Assembly: GCA_961205875.1 (NCBI GenBank)
Contig: OY540818.1
Location: 15,164,761-15,228,760 of the forward strand
Origin: Sialis fuliginosa
Lineage: Eukaryota > Arthropoda > Insecta > Megaloptera > Sialidae
Reading direction: 5' to 3'
DNA: 64,000 nucleotides
A program made the position numbers and the translations under genes. Positions 44,050 to 56,269 of the stretch are shown here, one piece after another. The notes beneath the pieces were generated by a model. The model was not told the origin of the DNA, did no database searches, and worked only from the letters and a program-made list of their open reading frames with translations. Within the stretch, counting starts at the first letter, position 1. The number at the start of each line of letters is the position of its first letter.

Positions 44050-44224
44050 CAGGGACTTCAACCTGAACCTGAACCGTAAACCCGAAAAAACTCGTATTTT
44101 TCATTAACCTGAACCGAAATAGTTTGCAACATGTAGAACCCAAGTCCGAACCCGAACCGAAATTAATGTTTGAATCTGAAATGAACCGAACCCGAACATA
44201 AATAAATTCCGGTTCAAGCCCCTG
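44050..44224. mobile_element. hAT-type non-autonomous element (175 bp)
   Basis: The terminal repeats are CAGGGACTTCAACCTG and (complement of the right end) CAGGGGCTTGAACCGG. A perfect 8-bp duplication, GTTTAAAT, flanks it at 44042-44049 and 44225-44232. The 8-bp duplication and CAGGG ends define hAT. The interior is a drifted series of 'cctgaacc' and 'ccgaaccc' words and is non-coding. Confidence 0.88.
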
Positions 44225-44299
44225 GTTTAAATGTTGAATACACTAATATATTTATACAAATATACCAACTTCTTTAATTTCTTAAAATTCACAATATAG

Positions 44300-45420
44300 G
44301 TATAAAAAATCTCTTTCTAGAACATTTCTCCGTCACGTGTTTCAATAAATCAAACATCTTTGACAAAAAGCAACCGCATCTAGAGATATACATATAATTG
44401 TGAACAGAACATGATTTGAATGCCTGACGATTTAATTGGAGCTCCAATCGTACACAATACATTCAGATGACTGTATTTTATATATATGTAGTCTAGTAGA
44501 CGTTTGTTTGATCAGAATGTATGCGGATTGTTTATGAAGTTGAGGGGGAAACAATACAGTTGTGTTTGATCTTGTGCATTTCATAGATATTGTTCTCTAG
44601 ATTTGTTGGGGTAAGCTTGTGGGGGTATGCTTTTAAGGTAGGTATCGTCTACTGAAAATCGCGATTTAAGTTTTAATGAGGACATATTAAAATGTTTATA
44701 AACTGATGCTTTGTCATCTTTTCCATGTACAGGATGATTCCCATAAAAATGATACCCGAATATAGTTTTATAATATCTTGGAAACTTATTGTGATGCAGT
44801 TATGTTTGATGTATGATTTAATACCTAATTAATAAGTGTTACCGATTTCAAATATTATATAATAATTATTTAAATGTTAGTGAAAGTTTCATGCAAATCT
44901 ATTCAACAATATCTGATATTAGCTTTAACAAATAAACAAACAGACTTTTACACTTTATTATATTATGTTAGTATCGGATCAATAGGTAATAGGATTAAAA
45001 TATTTTATCAAATTTAATAATTTAATTTGCTTGACTATTCAACTTACAATATTAATTATAATTATTTATAGATTAAGTTCCCTGTGCCATTTGATTAAAC
45101 AAAAGGTGAAATGTCCTTGAACACGATATTTTAGATAATGGTAATGAATATTTATAATCAGGAAAGTATTTGTAAATATGCTTGTAATTTGTATAATTAT
45201 AAGTGAGCCAGGAGGATAATGGATTTGTCAATATCTTGAAATTAAAAAAATTGAGTATAATGCGATTTTGATGATGAATTCTTATTATTTATTTTGGAAA
45301 TATTATTATAAAATACATAAATATGGTAATTTTTTAAATATTATGGAGTATTTTTAATTTAAAATTGTTTTAACCTAAACTACAGCAGGTACAGTGAATA
45401 TTCATTTAATAAATTTACTG
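44300..45420. other. A+T-rich DNA, no feature seen
   Basis: No gene or element was recognised. Confidence 0.4.
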
Positions 45421-45427
45421 GTAATAA

Positions 45428-45679
45428 GGGTCGATCTAAACTATCGAGCCGATCTCGGTCCGATCTCGTTCCAGTCAAATATTCAGTATAGTAATACTAT
45501 ATCGGAGCGTGATTGGACCGAAACCTAAGCGATACCTATAGTGAGAATGATTTCGTTATTTATATTTGAATGGAGCGAGACCGGCTTATAAAAAAATCCC
45601 TTGAAAACAGGCTTAAGACGAGACCGATACGAGATAGCTTTAATTTTGACGAGAATTATCCGACTCTCGTGTGCAGCCC
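45428..45679. mobile_element. Family I/J non-autonomous element
   Basis: It begins AAGGGTCGATCTAAACTATC, carries CGGTCCGATCTCG and, in reverse, the block found at 23088-23215, and ends CTCTCGTGTGCAGCCCTG, a hAT-like terminus. The 125-codon frame at 45570-45947 starts inside this element and is not considered a gene. Confidence 0.55.
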
Positions 45680-45949
45680 TGAAAAAAAAACAAGCAAAAT
45701 AAACACGATGATTGTGTACAAATCAAGGCTATTGTTCAGATCAGAAACCGGAAGGTCAGATAAAGTATATAAATACATAACGGGAGTCATTTATAACAGA
45801 TACAAATTCTGTTGTCAAAGAAGAGAGATATTGTTATCTGCGGAAGTGCAATATCGAACACATAAACGATTGCATATTTACATTATTTACACTAATAGTT
45901 TGAAAACATCGCTCTTAACTCTTTGTTACATTTCCGGTGTTTGTTAGAT

Positions 45950-46985
45950 TTTAACTATATAATATGTTTGTCAATAAAAAAAGGCAATTTGCAATGGGAC
46001 AGAGCTGGCCAAAGATTTTATTTATCTTATAAAAACAAGTATTTAAAAAAAAAATTAGTCAAGTTATGATTAGTGTTCCGTACTATACGAATTTTATGGT
46101 GATTATTTGTAAAACTTAATTATTTAAAAGTGGTAGAAAATACTAATGAAATATTTAATTAATTTATCATTTTTTATCGTTTATAAATACATATAATTAA
46201 AAAATTGTTCAAAGTAATGTACATGAATTGTTTATTATTTTATGACAATGGAAAATAATGTCACTAATTTTAATAAAGTTGAAATAAATGTTCTTATTTT
46301 TATAAATTTTAAAGAACTTATAATATCTTATGTTAGCGTGTATATTAGTAAATAGATTGTAAGTAAAGAGTAAACCGTTAATACACCCAAACTTCACTTT
46401 GTGTCGAGGATGCGTTCTTGAAACATAAAACGACAAAAATGCACAATTTTACGACTGAAAGACTTCAAAATAGTTAAAGACGGATTAAGAATTTGTTTCC
46501 TCATTAAAACTTAAATCCGATTAAGTAGTCTTTGGCGTTTTTGAGTGAATAATAAACTAACAAGTTACACTTCAGGAAAACATTTTTTTATTATTTTTTA
46601 CGCAAATAAAATACTATAAAAACTGAAAATAAGCTTAGAGTGCATTAAGTATATAGAATGTATCGTAAATATGTCTCAATAACGTTAATGTGGCGTTAGA
46701 GCTTTTTCATTTTATTTTTAAAGAGATTTGATTTCATTCGATCGATGCTAACTCTCATGAATTATATGTTAATATTAAAACTAATATTGTGAAGTAACAC
46801 AGCTATCGATTGCTTTTATAGAATAAAATAATAGGTATACGGGTTAAAAAGTAATTTACCTATTTAGTATTTTACTATATTTTGAATTATTTATTTAGTG
46901 ATTAAAAAAATTAGTAAGGAATATGGTTAGCAATAGCGGTTATTCCAATAAATTTCATTAAAAAAAATCAATTTTTGATAGTGTC
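45950..46985. other. A+T-rich DNA, no feature seen
   Basis: The minus frame at 46209-46436 is A+T-rich and unsupported. Confidence 0.4.
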
Positions 46986-46993
46986 TTACATCT

Positions 46994-47190
46994 TAATATA
47001 TATAAAACGTGACATCTCTCTGTCTGTCTATTCGTTAGTGCGCTTATCACTCGAGAATTACTCATCCGATTTACGTGTTTTTTTTTTAAATTGTGGAACA
47101 CATCCTCGATTTTGTCTTTTTTTACACGGTTAAGGTTCTATCGCCAACATTTTCTTTAAAACAATTGTAGCGAAACTTAACAAATAAAAT
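46994..47190 (+). repeat. Dispersed repeat family D, copy 1
   Basis: 'aacgtgacatctctctgtct' and 'gtgcgcttatcactcgagaa' match 'aacacaacgtctctctgtct' and 'gtgtgcttatcactcggaac' at 59675-59730. It is probably a Helitron-like head. Confidence 0.6.
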
Positions 47191-47199
47191 AAAATAGAC

Positions 47200-49900
47200 C
47201 ACAGTATCTGTATGAAACAAAAGTATCGATTGGATGACGATTCTTGGCATTCTGTGGACTTTAATTCTGTATATTTTGTTTCATTTTATAACGTCCGAAT
47301 GCTTTGGCTGTATTCAGTTGCGTTTTTTTTTTGTTTATTACAATGAACTGTCAACGTTACACTATTGCAAAAGTTGGGGCGTTGATCTGATGAAAAAGTG
47401 TATATAATTTACCGGATGTAAGCTTCATTTTTATTTGATATTGTTCACTGCAGTATTTCCGTTCTATTGGGTTTAAAAATAACATTTTTATACTGAGTAC
47501 ATTAAAAAGTTATACTTAATGTTTATATTGTATTAATAAAAAGAAAAAAATAGGTATTCATATTATCAAATATTATTTTCACCTTGAAAAATACATAGTT
47601 TAAAGAATCATTCCACTGTAATTTTTTTTAAACTCCTTTTGGTCGAATTTTTCCGGTCACTACAGCCTTTCTTAGAAATTATTTAGTATAATGTTTAGAT
47701 ATAAATTTATAAATACATATTAAAATAAGATAATAATAAATTAACTGAAATATTGTGAATAACTTGTTTATTTGTTTAACAATAGCTATTGCATTGTTTC
47801 ATTGATTTATAATCTACATATTTATGAATGAATGTAATAAGGAAACAAACATCATATAGTGATTTGTATATTTGCATAATATTAATTAACATTTTAATAT
47901 TATTCATACCTTATTAACTTATTATCATTGAAATGTGCAGTAGCCGACTTACAATTAATATGGACGAGTTTACTGCATATAATTTTTAAAATATTTTATA
48001 TTTACTGTAACTACTATCATAAGAAGTGAAATAGAAGAAATAAATAATACTTAGAAATCCTATCAACCCATATTTATATAATATGTAGATATTTTCACTA
48101 CAATTGAATGTGTAATTATTTAAAATTACTTTTAATGACTACTTAAGCATACCCACGATAGTACATGCAAACTTTTTGCGTTACCAATAACATAAAATTA
48201 CGTTCTGCTTATATACCTTCGTTATATATTAAAATTTTAAATTCTTGTATATAAATGTACGATTTTATTTTTTTAATTTCCTGAATCAGAGGCTGTGAAG
48301 CTTTTAGAATTTTTTATGGTTCGTGGATAAAATAATTTCCGTAGTTCATAATGAACCATGTATGTATATACATATAAAGAAAATATATTCGTAGCATAGC
48401 ATAAACGTTAAGTGCAATTATTTATAATACAATGAATTTCAATAGATTTACTTATTTAGCTCTAATAGAACAAATATTAAAAATATATTCAAAATATATA
48501 CTATACATGAACATTAGAAAAATAAAATAAAGTTATATTTTTAAGAAAATAATGTTATAATTCAATTTTTCGAAATGTCAATTATCTACTAGCTAGATTC
48601 AACTAAGAACCCAAGTTCAATTGAAATTAGTTTAGTAGGAACATACACTTACACACAGACAGATAGACATGGCATGAAAAGTGTTTGTCATGGCCTGAAA
48701 CGGAAAGAAAACGGTACAAAAATTTATATCACATAGTATTCCCTATTCCTTCGGATATGTCGAGAAAGCAAAATAATGCGATCTAGAAATAATTCGTTTT
48801 AAATTAAAAATTCAGAAAAGCACACCTTACATTAGTAATATTTGTGTAATCCGTTATTAAAAGCTCGTTTTAAAATGTGCACATTTGTTTCCATGTAATT
48901 TATATCCATTTTAGCATGCTATAAATAATTATTAAATGTACAACTTTTGTTCATTAATGACTGATTAAATTTTAATTAAACGCCAAACCACTTCTGATAA
49001 TGCAATAAATAAAATCAAGTGATTGGAAAAAATATTACTTGCAAATAATAATTAATATTTTTTCATTAATTTGTATGAATTATACAAAATCAATTGTATT
49101 TGGTATTTAATTACAAATTTGATTTTTAATTAATGTTTTATACATTGGTTTAAAAGTTGAAATGAATATTGTTTAATGCATAAATGTATATTAAATAAAT
49201 TTATGGTTTGTTATTATACCTTATAACTATTAAATTATATCCAATTACATTTACGGATATTATTTGTTAACAATAAGGGGAATTAATTTATATAAACAAA
49301 CATAGCCGGAAAGCTGTCAGCTCTTTCATTATATAAAATTTGCCTTGTGGTTGAGATCTCTAAGAACCTGAAGATTTTTTCTACGAAACATTGAATTAAG
49401 ATTATCGACTGCAGAATCTGAAGATGTTATCTCGGTATAATTACAGAAGTAGATTATGCCTTCAACAAGTAAACTTATTTCGTAAATGATCATTTGTTAT
49501 GTAAATGTAATACAACGTACAATACAGTGTGTACCATTGTTATATATTGCAATGCACTTTTCTCTGCGTGTCGCGCGGCCAGACCTGATGCAGTGGACCT
49601 AGACTTGAAACAGTATTCATAGTGTTTTATGTGATTTCTTATACGGTTACCTCAAGAAATGCCCATATCTTAGATCATGCGATGAAATAGATTTTAACTA
49701 TATCATATTATTGCTGCTAGAAGAATAAAACTATAAACTTAATACTTTAATTTGCAGTATTCATATAATAAAAAAATGTCCACTCAAAAACCGAATTGAC
49801 TAACAATACCCACTTTTTATTGCTTAATTAATGCTTAAGAATCAATTAAATCTTTCTGTATTTAATCTTTTATATTTAATTTTTTTAGATTTTTTGAATT
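47200..49900. other. A+T-rich DNA, no gene seen
   Basis: A repeat tail ('cacttacacacagacagata') is near 48645-48670, and a small GC-rich patch ('gcgtgtcgcgcggccagacc') lies at 49565-49590. Nothing else was recognised. Confidence 0.35.
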
Positions 49901-49918
49901 GATTGTTTATAAATTAAA

Positions 49919-49929
49919 AGGGGGGGGGG
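49919..49929. repeat. G-run
   Basis: About eleven consecutive G residues in A+T-rich DNA. Confidence 0.7.
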
Positions 49930-50101
49930 ACGCTCTTTTAACGACATTTAAAAGCAAATATATTGTGACTGAAGGATTAAAATCATTTTTTGTTGTATTT
50001 TAGGAGACCTAATATATTTTAATATACTTTTGTCAATTGTTTTTTGGTTGATTGTGAGTAAAAAATTGTACGGTAAGAGGGGGTCTAACTTCAATACCCT
50101 C

Positions 50102-50294
50102 TGAGCTACATGGTGTTTAAAAACTGCCTTTAGAGTAGTCATTACAAACAAAGATCATCTCATAACTTCCAAAGTAACGTAACTAGAGTAACCACAATGA
50201 GTCAGTTTCATAGGTAATTAACTAACGTATTTTTCATTTTTATCATATTTATAAGTACTACTCTAAAGGAAGTTTTTAAACACCCTATAGCTCA
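50102..50294. mobile_element. Inverted-repeat MITE (193 bp)
   Basis: TGAGCTACATGGTGTTTAAA...CTTTAGAGTAGT at the left is the near-complement of ACTACTCTAAAG...TTTAAACACCCTATAGCTCA at the right; the arms are about 40 bp. The target duplication is not clear. It is non-coding. Confidence 0.75.
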
Positions 50295-50429
50295 TATTTG
50301 TTATTATCTTCATATTTATGATTTCAGTTTTTAACCCTGTGGTTTGTTTTAACCTCCCAATAAAAAGTAAATTGATCTAAATAAAGTGTATTAATTCCAA
50401 AACGTTTGTTCTGTAATATAGATGGTCTA

Positions 50430-50665
50430 AAGGCGGTCATTGTGCAAGCCGCGCAAAACTGCGACAGTGAGACTGTAAATGTACAGACGCGGTGACCTCG
50501 CGGTGGAACCCTGCGATTGTTTTATGCGATACAACTTACTGCTGTCTGAGTTCTCTCTACTCAGCAGACAAATAGCGTTGAGACTTGTGAAATGTAACGA
50601 CGGCGGCAGGTCAAGGGACAGTGTTATTTATTTACGGTGCTGCGTGTTTGGATTTTTGTTTTAGC
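50430..50665. promoter_or_regulatory. GC-rich non-coding island
   Basis: 'caagccgcgcaaaactgcga', 'gacgcggtgacctcgcggtg' and 'acgacggcggcaggtcaagg' make this one of the strongest composition shifts in the window. A 61-codon plus frame (50479-50664) spans it, but no donor or family motif supports coding. A GGTCATTGTG at 50437 could be an initiator. It is a candidate promoter or enhancer. Confidence 0.4.
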
Positions 50666-51011
50666 TTAATTAATTGGATTCATTTATATACATAGCGTTG
50701 GTGTTGCATTACATGTTAGAGTAAGATAAGTTGTTTTTTAAATGGCCATTTTTCATTACCAATTTGAGCTTACGTACAGTTTTAAAAGTCGTTAATTATA
50801 TTTATATTATCACTGTCTCGTCTACGGTCGAAACAACGGTCGATCAACATTTTACCTGCTTTAACGGCAACATACACATATGATTTTTTTGCGTGGCACA
50901 GTACCTAACCTAACCTAACATTTCCCAACCTTTTATAATAAATACAATAAAAAGTACGACAATTTTCGGTGTTTACCTATTAATATATAGATCTCTCAAA
51001 ACATTTAAATC

Positions 51012-51941
51012 AAAAATAGCATTTAATATTAATTTACACGCTCAGTTATAAAACTATAATACCTCTACGTCTTATTTTTTTGTATTTTAGTCGATATTTG
51101 TATGACGAGTTGAAGTTCACTGCAGGAAATTTCACTCAAAAATTTCGAATTTTTGATTTCGTTAAAAGTATGTTTATTGTATAGAAAATGACGTGAAAAG
51201 TTGTTTGTTTCAAACCGCAGGTCTGTATCTCAAACCGTTCTCGAGATATAGCCTCTCAAAGTTTCAGTTTTTTTAAATTTTTGGAGAAAAAAGGCCATAA
51301 CTTTTGAACGCGTGGTCGGAATTGATTTTAGTTGACGGATTTGGAATCAGCGTATCAAAATCTATATAATGACATGTATAATACCTTAAAACTCGAAAAA
51401 AAAAAATTCGCGAAAAATCGAAAAAATTCAAAGGGGTATACCTTAAAAAAATGTCGATTTTTGGCCAAAATTTTTTTGTCGGATTTTAAAGTATTATATA
51501 TGTCATTATATAGATTTTGACACGCTGATTTCAAATCCGTCAACTAAAATCAATTCCGACAACGCGTTCAAAAGTTATTCCATTTTTTCTCCAAAAATTT
51601 GAAAAAACTAAAACTTTGAGAGGCTATATCTCGAGAACGGTTTGAGATACAGACCTGCGGTTTGAAACAAACATCTTTTCACGTAATTTTCTATACAATA
51701 AACATACTTTTAACGAAATCAAAAATTCTAAATTTTTTAGTGAAATTTCCTGCAGTGAACTTCAACTCGTCACACAAATATCAACTAAAATACAAGAAAA
51801 TAAGACGTAAAATCATAAATCAGTATATAAATATTTATATAAGAATTTTAAAAAGTAAAAGCTTGAATTTAAGGTGTTTCATGACTTGTTTGTTTTGTTA
51901 ATAGGAGGGGGTGGATTGACAAAATATGCTTCCCTTATTAA
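51012..51941. repeat. Family A long-palindrome element, copy 3
   Basis: The palindromic core is 51066-51809. The left flank (AAAAATAGCATTTAATATTA...) is shared with copy 1 and the right flank (AGGAGGGGGTGGATTGACAA...) with copy 2. Both arms carry the TTTGTTTC variant where copy 2 has AATGCTTC. It is non-coding; the paired 62-codon frames on opposite strands are palindrome effects. Confidence 0.8.
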
Positions 51942-51944
51942 AAA

Positions 51945-53270
51945 TTTCATGCCTATATAAATTTAATAAATAGAACGAAATCTATTAAAGTTTATAAATA
52001 TTAGTTATAATAATACTATATACGTGTGTTTCAGTGATAATTTACAGCAAATAATATATGTATTTCTAATGATCATTACTAACTTGACATAAAAACGAAA
52101 TTAAATTAATAATTTTACAGGAGACGATACAAATTAACGGAAAGTATAATAATTCTTGGTTTCTGGATACAAGATCGTATTAAACTTAATTTTATAAAAA
52201 TAATAATTATTTTGTGATTTGAAACTATGAGCTATTTTTTAAATTAGATGTAAAATGTCGTAATAATTTTATTGAACTGAAGACTCAATTGATTTTTTTT
52301 ATTATTTCAAGAATTCGAATTAGTAAATTGATATTTTATAAAAATTACACTAATTACAAAGCAATCATTTTTAGGAGGAACGTTTTGTAAATTATCTAAC
52401 GCCTACTGAGTGAGCAAGTAAAACTGTTTTGAAAATTTGCAAACAATATGTGGGCTACACTAATCCACTTAACATACATATTATATAAGACTCAATATTA
52501 TGTTCCACACGAAACATGTTTTATTCATTATTGTTTGTATGTTGATTTACTTATTGTTATTACTTCAATTTATTCAGATATATTTTTGAAAATACTTCAA
52601 AACTAGGTCAACAAAATTAAGTGAAATGATTTGTAATAATCAATGGTATCTTTTGATATACATACCTTCTATTCTTTTTACCTGTAATAACAAATAATCT
52701 TTATTGTAAAATAAAGTTATATCAAAGTTTTCCTTACATATCACAAAAGTTTTACCTTCTTTCTATGTTCTGTTAAATATATAAGACATTTCCAAACTTT
52801 AGTTAAGTTTATCAAAACATGTATATTTTTGCAGTTTGGAGAACTTAACGAAATAATATTATTATAGTTTTGTCACTTCTTTTTTGGCTTTAATATTTAT
52901 TATACTATAATCAGCTAGCTTATGTTAATAGACATCACAACTTATTATACACCATTATTGTTTATCGATATTCCAGATTTCTCGAGAAAAAAATTTCAAC
53001 TTAAATTAATCAAAAATTCCAAGTTTTTTTTTTAATATTTATAAAATAATATTAATAAAACTATTTACAATATTTTCCTTTTCTTTAGTACTATTGAAAT
53101 ATAAATATTCATTTTGTCATTAAATTTTTTTATTACTGTAAAAATCTAGAACGAGTTTATATATACTATCTTCAAATTAAATAATGTTAAAAAAAACCTT
53201 AATAATGTATGATATTGAAAAAAAATCTTACAGTTATGTATTTTAAATTTATATCATTTTGTTGTCATAT
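51945..53270. other. A+T-rich DNA, no supported gene
   Basis: A possible acceptor, AATTTTACAG, at 52120 is followed by a 20-codon frame, but a second frame is equally open, so it is not called. Otherwise this would be intron in front of the exon at 53276. Confidence 0.3.
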
Positions 53271-53275
53271 TACAG

Positions 53276-53355
53276 GATTAGGATATGCTCCGGAAAGAAA
53301 GCCTAATGGTCGAAGTCCGGATGATAACATCTATCTAATTTATAAATACAGTTAG
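53276..53355 (+). CDS. Candidate terminal coding exon (partial gene)
   Basis: The acceptor TTTTGTTGTCATATTACAG ends at 53275. It is followed by GA, completing a split codon (the upstream exon would end in phase 1), then 25 codons and a TAG at 53353-53355. The peptide reads LGYAPERKPNGRSPD then DNIYLIYKYS: charged and polar with a Tyr-rich end, normal codon content and clearly less A+T than the flanks. The other two frames stop quickly. A possible polyadenylation signal, AATAAA, lies near 53588. No family is recognised and no partner exon was found upstream in the window, so the gene must have long introns. Confidence 0.5.
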
Positions 53356-53359
53356 GTTA

Positions 53360-54115
53360 TGTGGTTATTTAATAATGTTATATTGAATATAATCTATATA
53401 ACAATTACTGTCATTTATACAATTCGTTATGAAAATAGATTTAATATTTCATATATGTAGGTATTGGGAATCACAGATACATGCATATGACTTAAGTATA
53501 ACGTAATCATTATTATTTTAGTAGTTCCTTGGTTGTAATAATGAATTATTTCTGCATGTGTTCTCTGACATCAAATTAAATGCTGTATAATAAATATAGA
53601 TAACACAAAAATAGACTATATCATTTAGTGGCCCTGTATTTAAGGAGTGTACAATAATTTCAAATGAAATGGGGTTTAAAATATACTTGGATTTATTATT
53701 TTATTTATTTATTTAACTTCGCTGAAATAAACAGAAAGATATGGTAATAATTTAACTAATTCATGTATTTTAATTTTAAACATACTTGGGGAGTGAGCCT
53801 TGTAATATATTTAATTGGTTTGTTGTGTTAGCACATAGAATAACTAATGCAATAATTGTCGTATATTATGTTCCTAGATTAAGTAAATCTTGAAAACCTG
53901 TGAAATGACATTTTTAATAGGCCACTAAAATCATGGAAAACTCTTGGAATTTTAATTAAAGTGAGGAAAAAACTTGAAAATGTTAGATTTTATGATTAAA
54001 ACACACGGCGAATTAGAATACAATGAAAAAGGGTACAGTAATATTATAAACTGACTTATGGATTGGAAAACCCAGGAAAGCCCTTTATTGCATTGAATTA
54101 GAAACTTGATATTTT
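53360..54115. other. A+T-rich DNA, possible 3' untranslated region
   Basis: If the exon at 53276 is real, its 3' untranslated region begins here. No other signal was seen. Confidence 0.3.
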
Positions 54116-54119
54116 TACT

Positions 54120-54290
54120 GGACTATGAGGCTGTAGACCTTAGTATTGAGTAATATTTTCAACTTGATACCTTGAGTCTTTCCTGAGAAAAAGGGTCTCT
54201 ACATCCAGACAGACAGACGAAAAAAAGTAATCCTATAAGGATTACGTTTTTCATTTTTGAGGTACGTAAAAAAACCTTAATCTTGCAAAA
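54120..54290 (+). repeat. Lepidopteran-type dispersed repeat tail
   Basis: 'ttcaacttgataccttgagt', 'ctttcctgagaaaaagggtc', 'cagacagacagacga' and 'taatcctataaggattacgt' follow the order of a repeat I know from moths and butterflies ('gatcctataagggttccg'). Confidence 0.6.
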
Positions 54291-54299
54291 TCATTTTAC

Positions 54300-55090
54300 A
54301 TATATCATAAAATCTATTTTGGATGAAAATATATATTTGTTTTGAATAATATTCTTCAATAAAGATAACAAAAGAGAAAATAAATAAAAATTTTATCGAC
54401 CATACTTGCTATAAATGTTTAAGTGTTATTAAATATTTTATTTACAAAATAAAACCGAAATTGCCTTAATTAAAAGCATCGGACTACATTCATTGGTATA
54501 TGATATTCTATATTTGACGAGAAAAGTAATATAATAATGCCTGGAACAGCTGGACATCATACGCTTATTGCATTTGAGTGGCCAGTTTATGTTTTTGCTG
54601 AAAACACACATTTCAAATTTTCCATTTCATTGGATTTTAACGATGTGTTTCTAAGTGTTTTGTTTTTATTATTTGGTATGTGAAAACAAACAAATATTGC
54701 AGCTGTGATTTATAGTTATAATTATGTGACGACAAGTGTGGGTATTAAATTATTAATTTTTATATACCTCATATAATATACATATATCTAGTACATACCT
54801 ACTCAAAAACATATGTAGTTCAAAATGACTATGGAAAACAAGCGGTACTGAATCGTTATTGAAATGCCAATATATTATTATATATGTGATATTATTTAAA
54901 ATATACATATTATTGACTTTGCATTTTATAAATATGTACCTATATAATATAGACAGTAAAACGATTAAAAGTTTCTATTTTAATATAATATAATATAACT
55001 ATCTATACTATGGAAATATTATTTGAGTTTGTGCTCTTTTTAACAAACAAGAATTATTATGGGATTTCATAATCTTGTAAAATATGAATA
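54300..55090. other. A+T-rich DNA, no feature seen
   Basis: No gene or element was recognised. Confidence 0.4.
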
Positions 55091-55094
55091 ATTC

Positions 55095-55262
55095 GTACTA
55101 ATATTATAAATGCGAAACTCTGTCTGTTATCTAATCACGGCTAAACCTCTGTACTGATCTTAATGAAATTTGGCAGGGAGATAGATTTTGTACCCCGAAA
55201 AATAGATTAGATAAAAAAAAATACAAGTTTCACGCGGACGAAGTAGCAGGTAAAAACTATAG
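55095..55262 (+). mobile_element. Helitron/RTE-type short element (remnant)
   Basis: 'tactaatattataaatgcga', 'gatcttaatgaaatttggca', 'tgtaccccgaaaaatagatt' and 'acgcggacgaagtagcag' reproduce, from memory, a very common insect (notably lepidopteran) repeat from head to tail. Confidence 0.6.
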
Positions 55263-55269
55263 TTTGTTA

Positions 55270-56265
55270 AAAAAAAACTCTTTTTATTTGAACTGTGTAT
55301 AATTTTACTTACATAATATGTAAGTTTCATGGAACTTTCATATACTGCGTGTGTATGTGTTTCTACTTTTATAAAATATCTTTCTGCCTAGTAAATAAGA
55401 AAAAAAATAGCTCACAAGTTGTAGAAAACAATGTATACAAAGTATACATTTTATTTGATGTATTTTTTCTATTATGAACGAATTGAAAAATTAACGAGTT
55501 AATACCCTGCCCGATTTCTTTTATCTATGTTACCAGTTTGTTTGTCTCGACAGCTTAGTACACACATTTTATATAGCAAATGAGGGGTTTTGATAGGCCC
55601 ATTTGTAAATTTACGTGACTGGTACCAATAACAGATCTTGATAAAACTGGGGGTTAGAATAGTACGTTTTCTTTTGAGGTTTATATGGATCCTAAATATA
55701 AAACACCCTTCTATGTTTTGTCGTTACAGCATCTAGATAATATAGTGAGAATAATCAAAATAAATGTTTACATCAAAATCCTGACATTGAAATTAAAATA
55801 TATCTTAAAATTAATTACTAAAAGAAAATATTAAAAATTTATCTTATGTTAGGTCAAAAGTTATAATAATGATAGCGATAATTTCATAAGTTGTAGATTA
55901 GACAAAAACGAATAATCTCAAAATTATTATTCCGTACTTAGACCAAAAAGACAAAACAGCAACACGGTGTTTTTAAAACACTTATAAAACGTATAGGGTT
56001 TGTTACGATTTTGTTAAAAAAACACCTTGTGGCTGTTTTGTCTCTTTGGTCTAAACATGGCATTATATTATTATATTCATCAATACATTCATATAAACCT
56101 ACATACATATAGACATCGAATGTAAACAATACACGCCTGTATAATTATCGTTATACAATTAAACATTCCTTAGAGCCCTTTCATAATATCTTGCCTATTC
56201 ACACTTTATCTATTATATCCAATCTAAAACTTATCCACGACATTGATAAATGAGCAATCAATTAA
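55270..56265. other. A+T-rich DNA, no feature seen
   Basis: Open frames at 55295-55477 (plus) and 55938-56129 (minus) are unsupported. Confidence 0.35.
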
Positions 56266-56269
56266 TAAC

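Noticed and set aside
45570-45947. 125-codon plus-strand frame
   Set aside because: It begins inside the GAGAC-rich family I/J element and runs into A+T-rich DNA; there is no motif or splice support.
52121-52185. Possible exon after AATTTTACAG with frame ETIQINGKYNNSWF
   Set aside because: A second frame is equally open, no donor follows, and the composition matches background.
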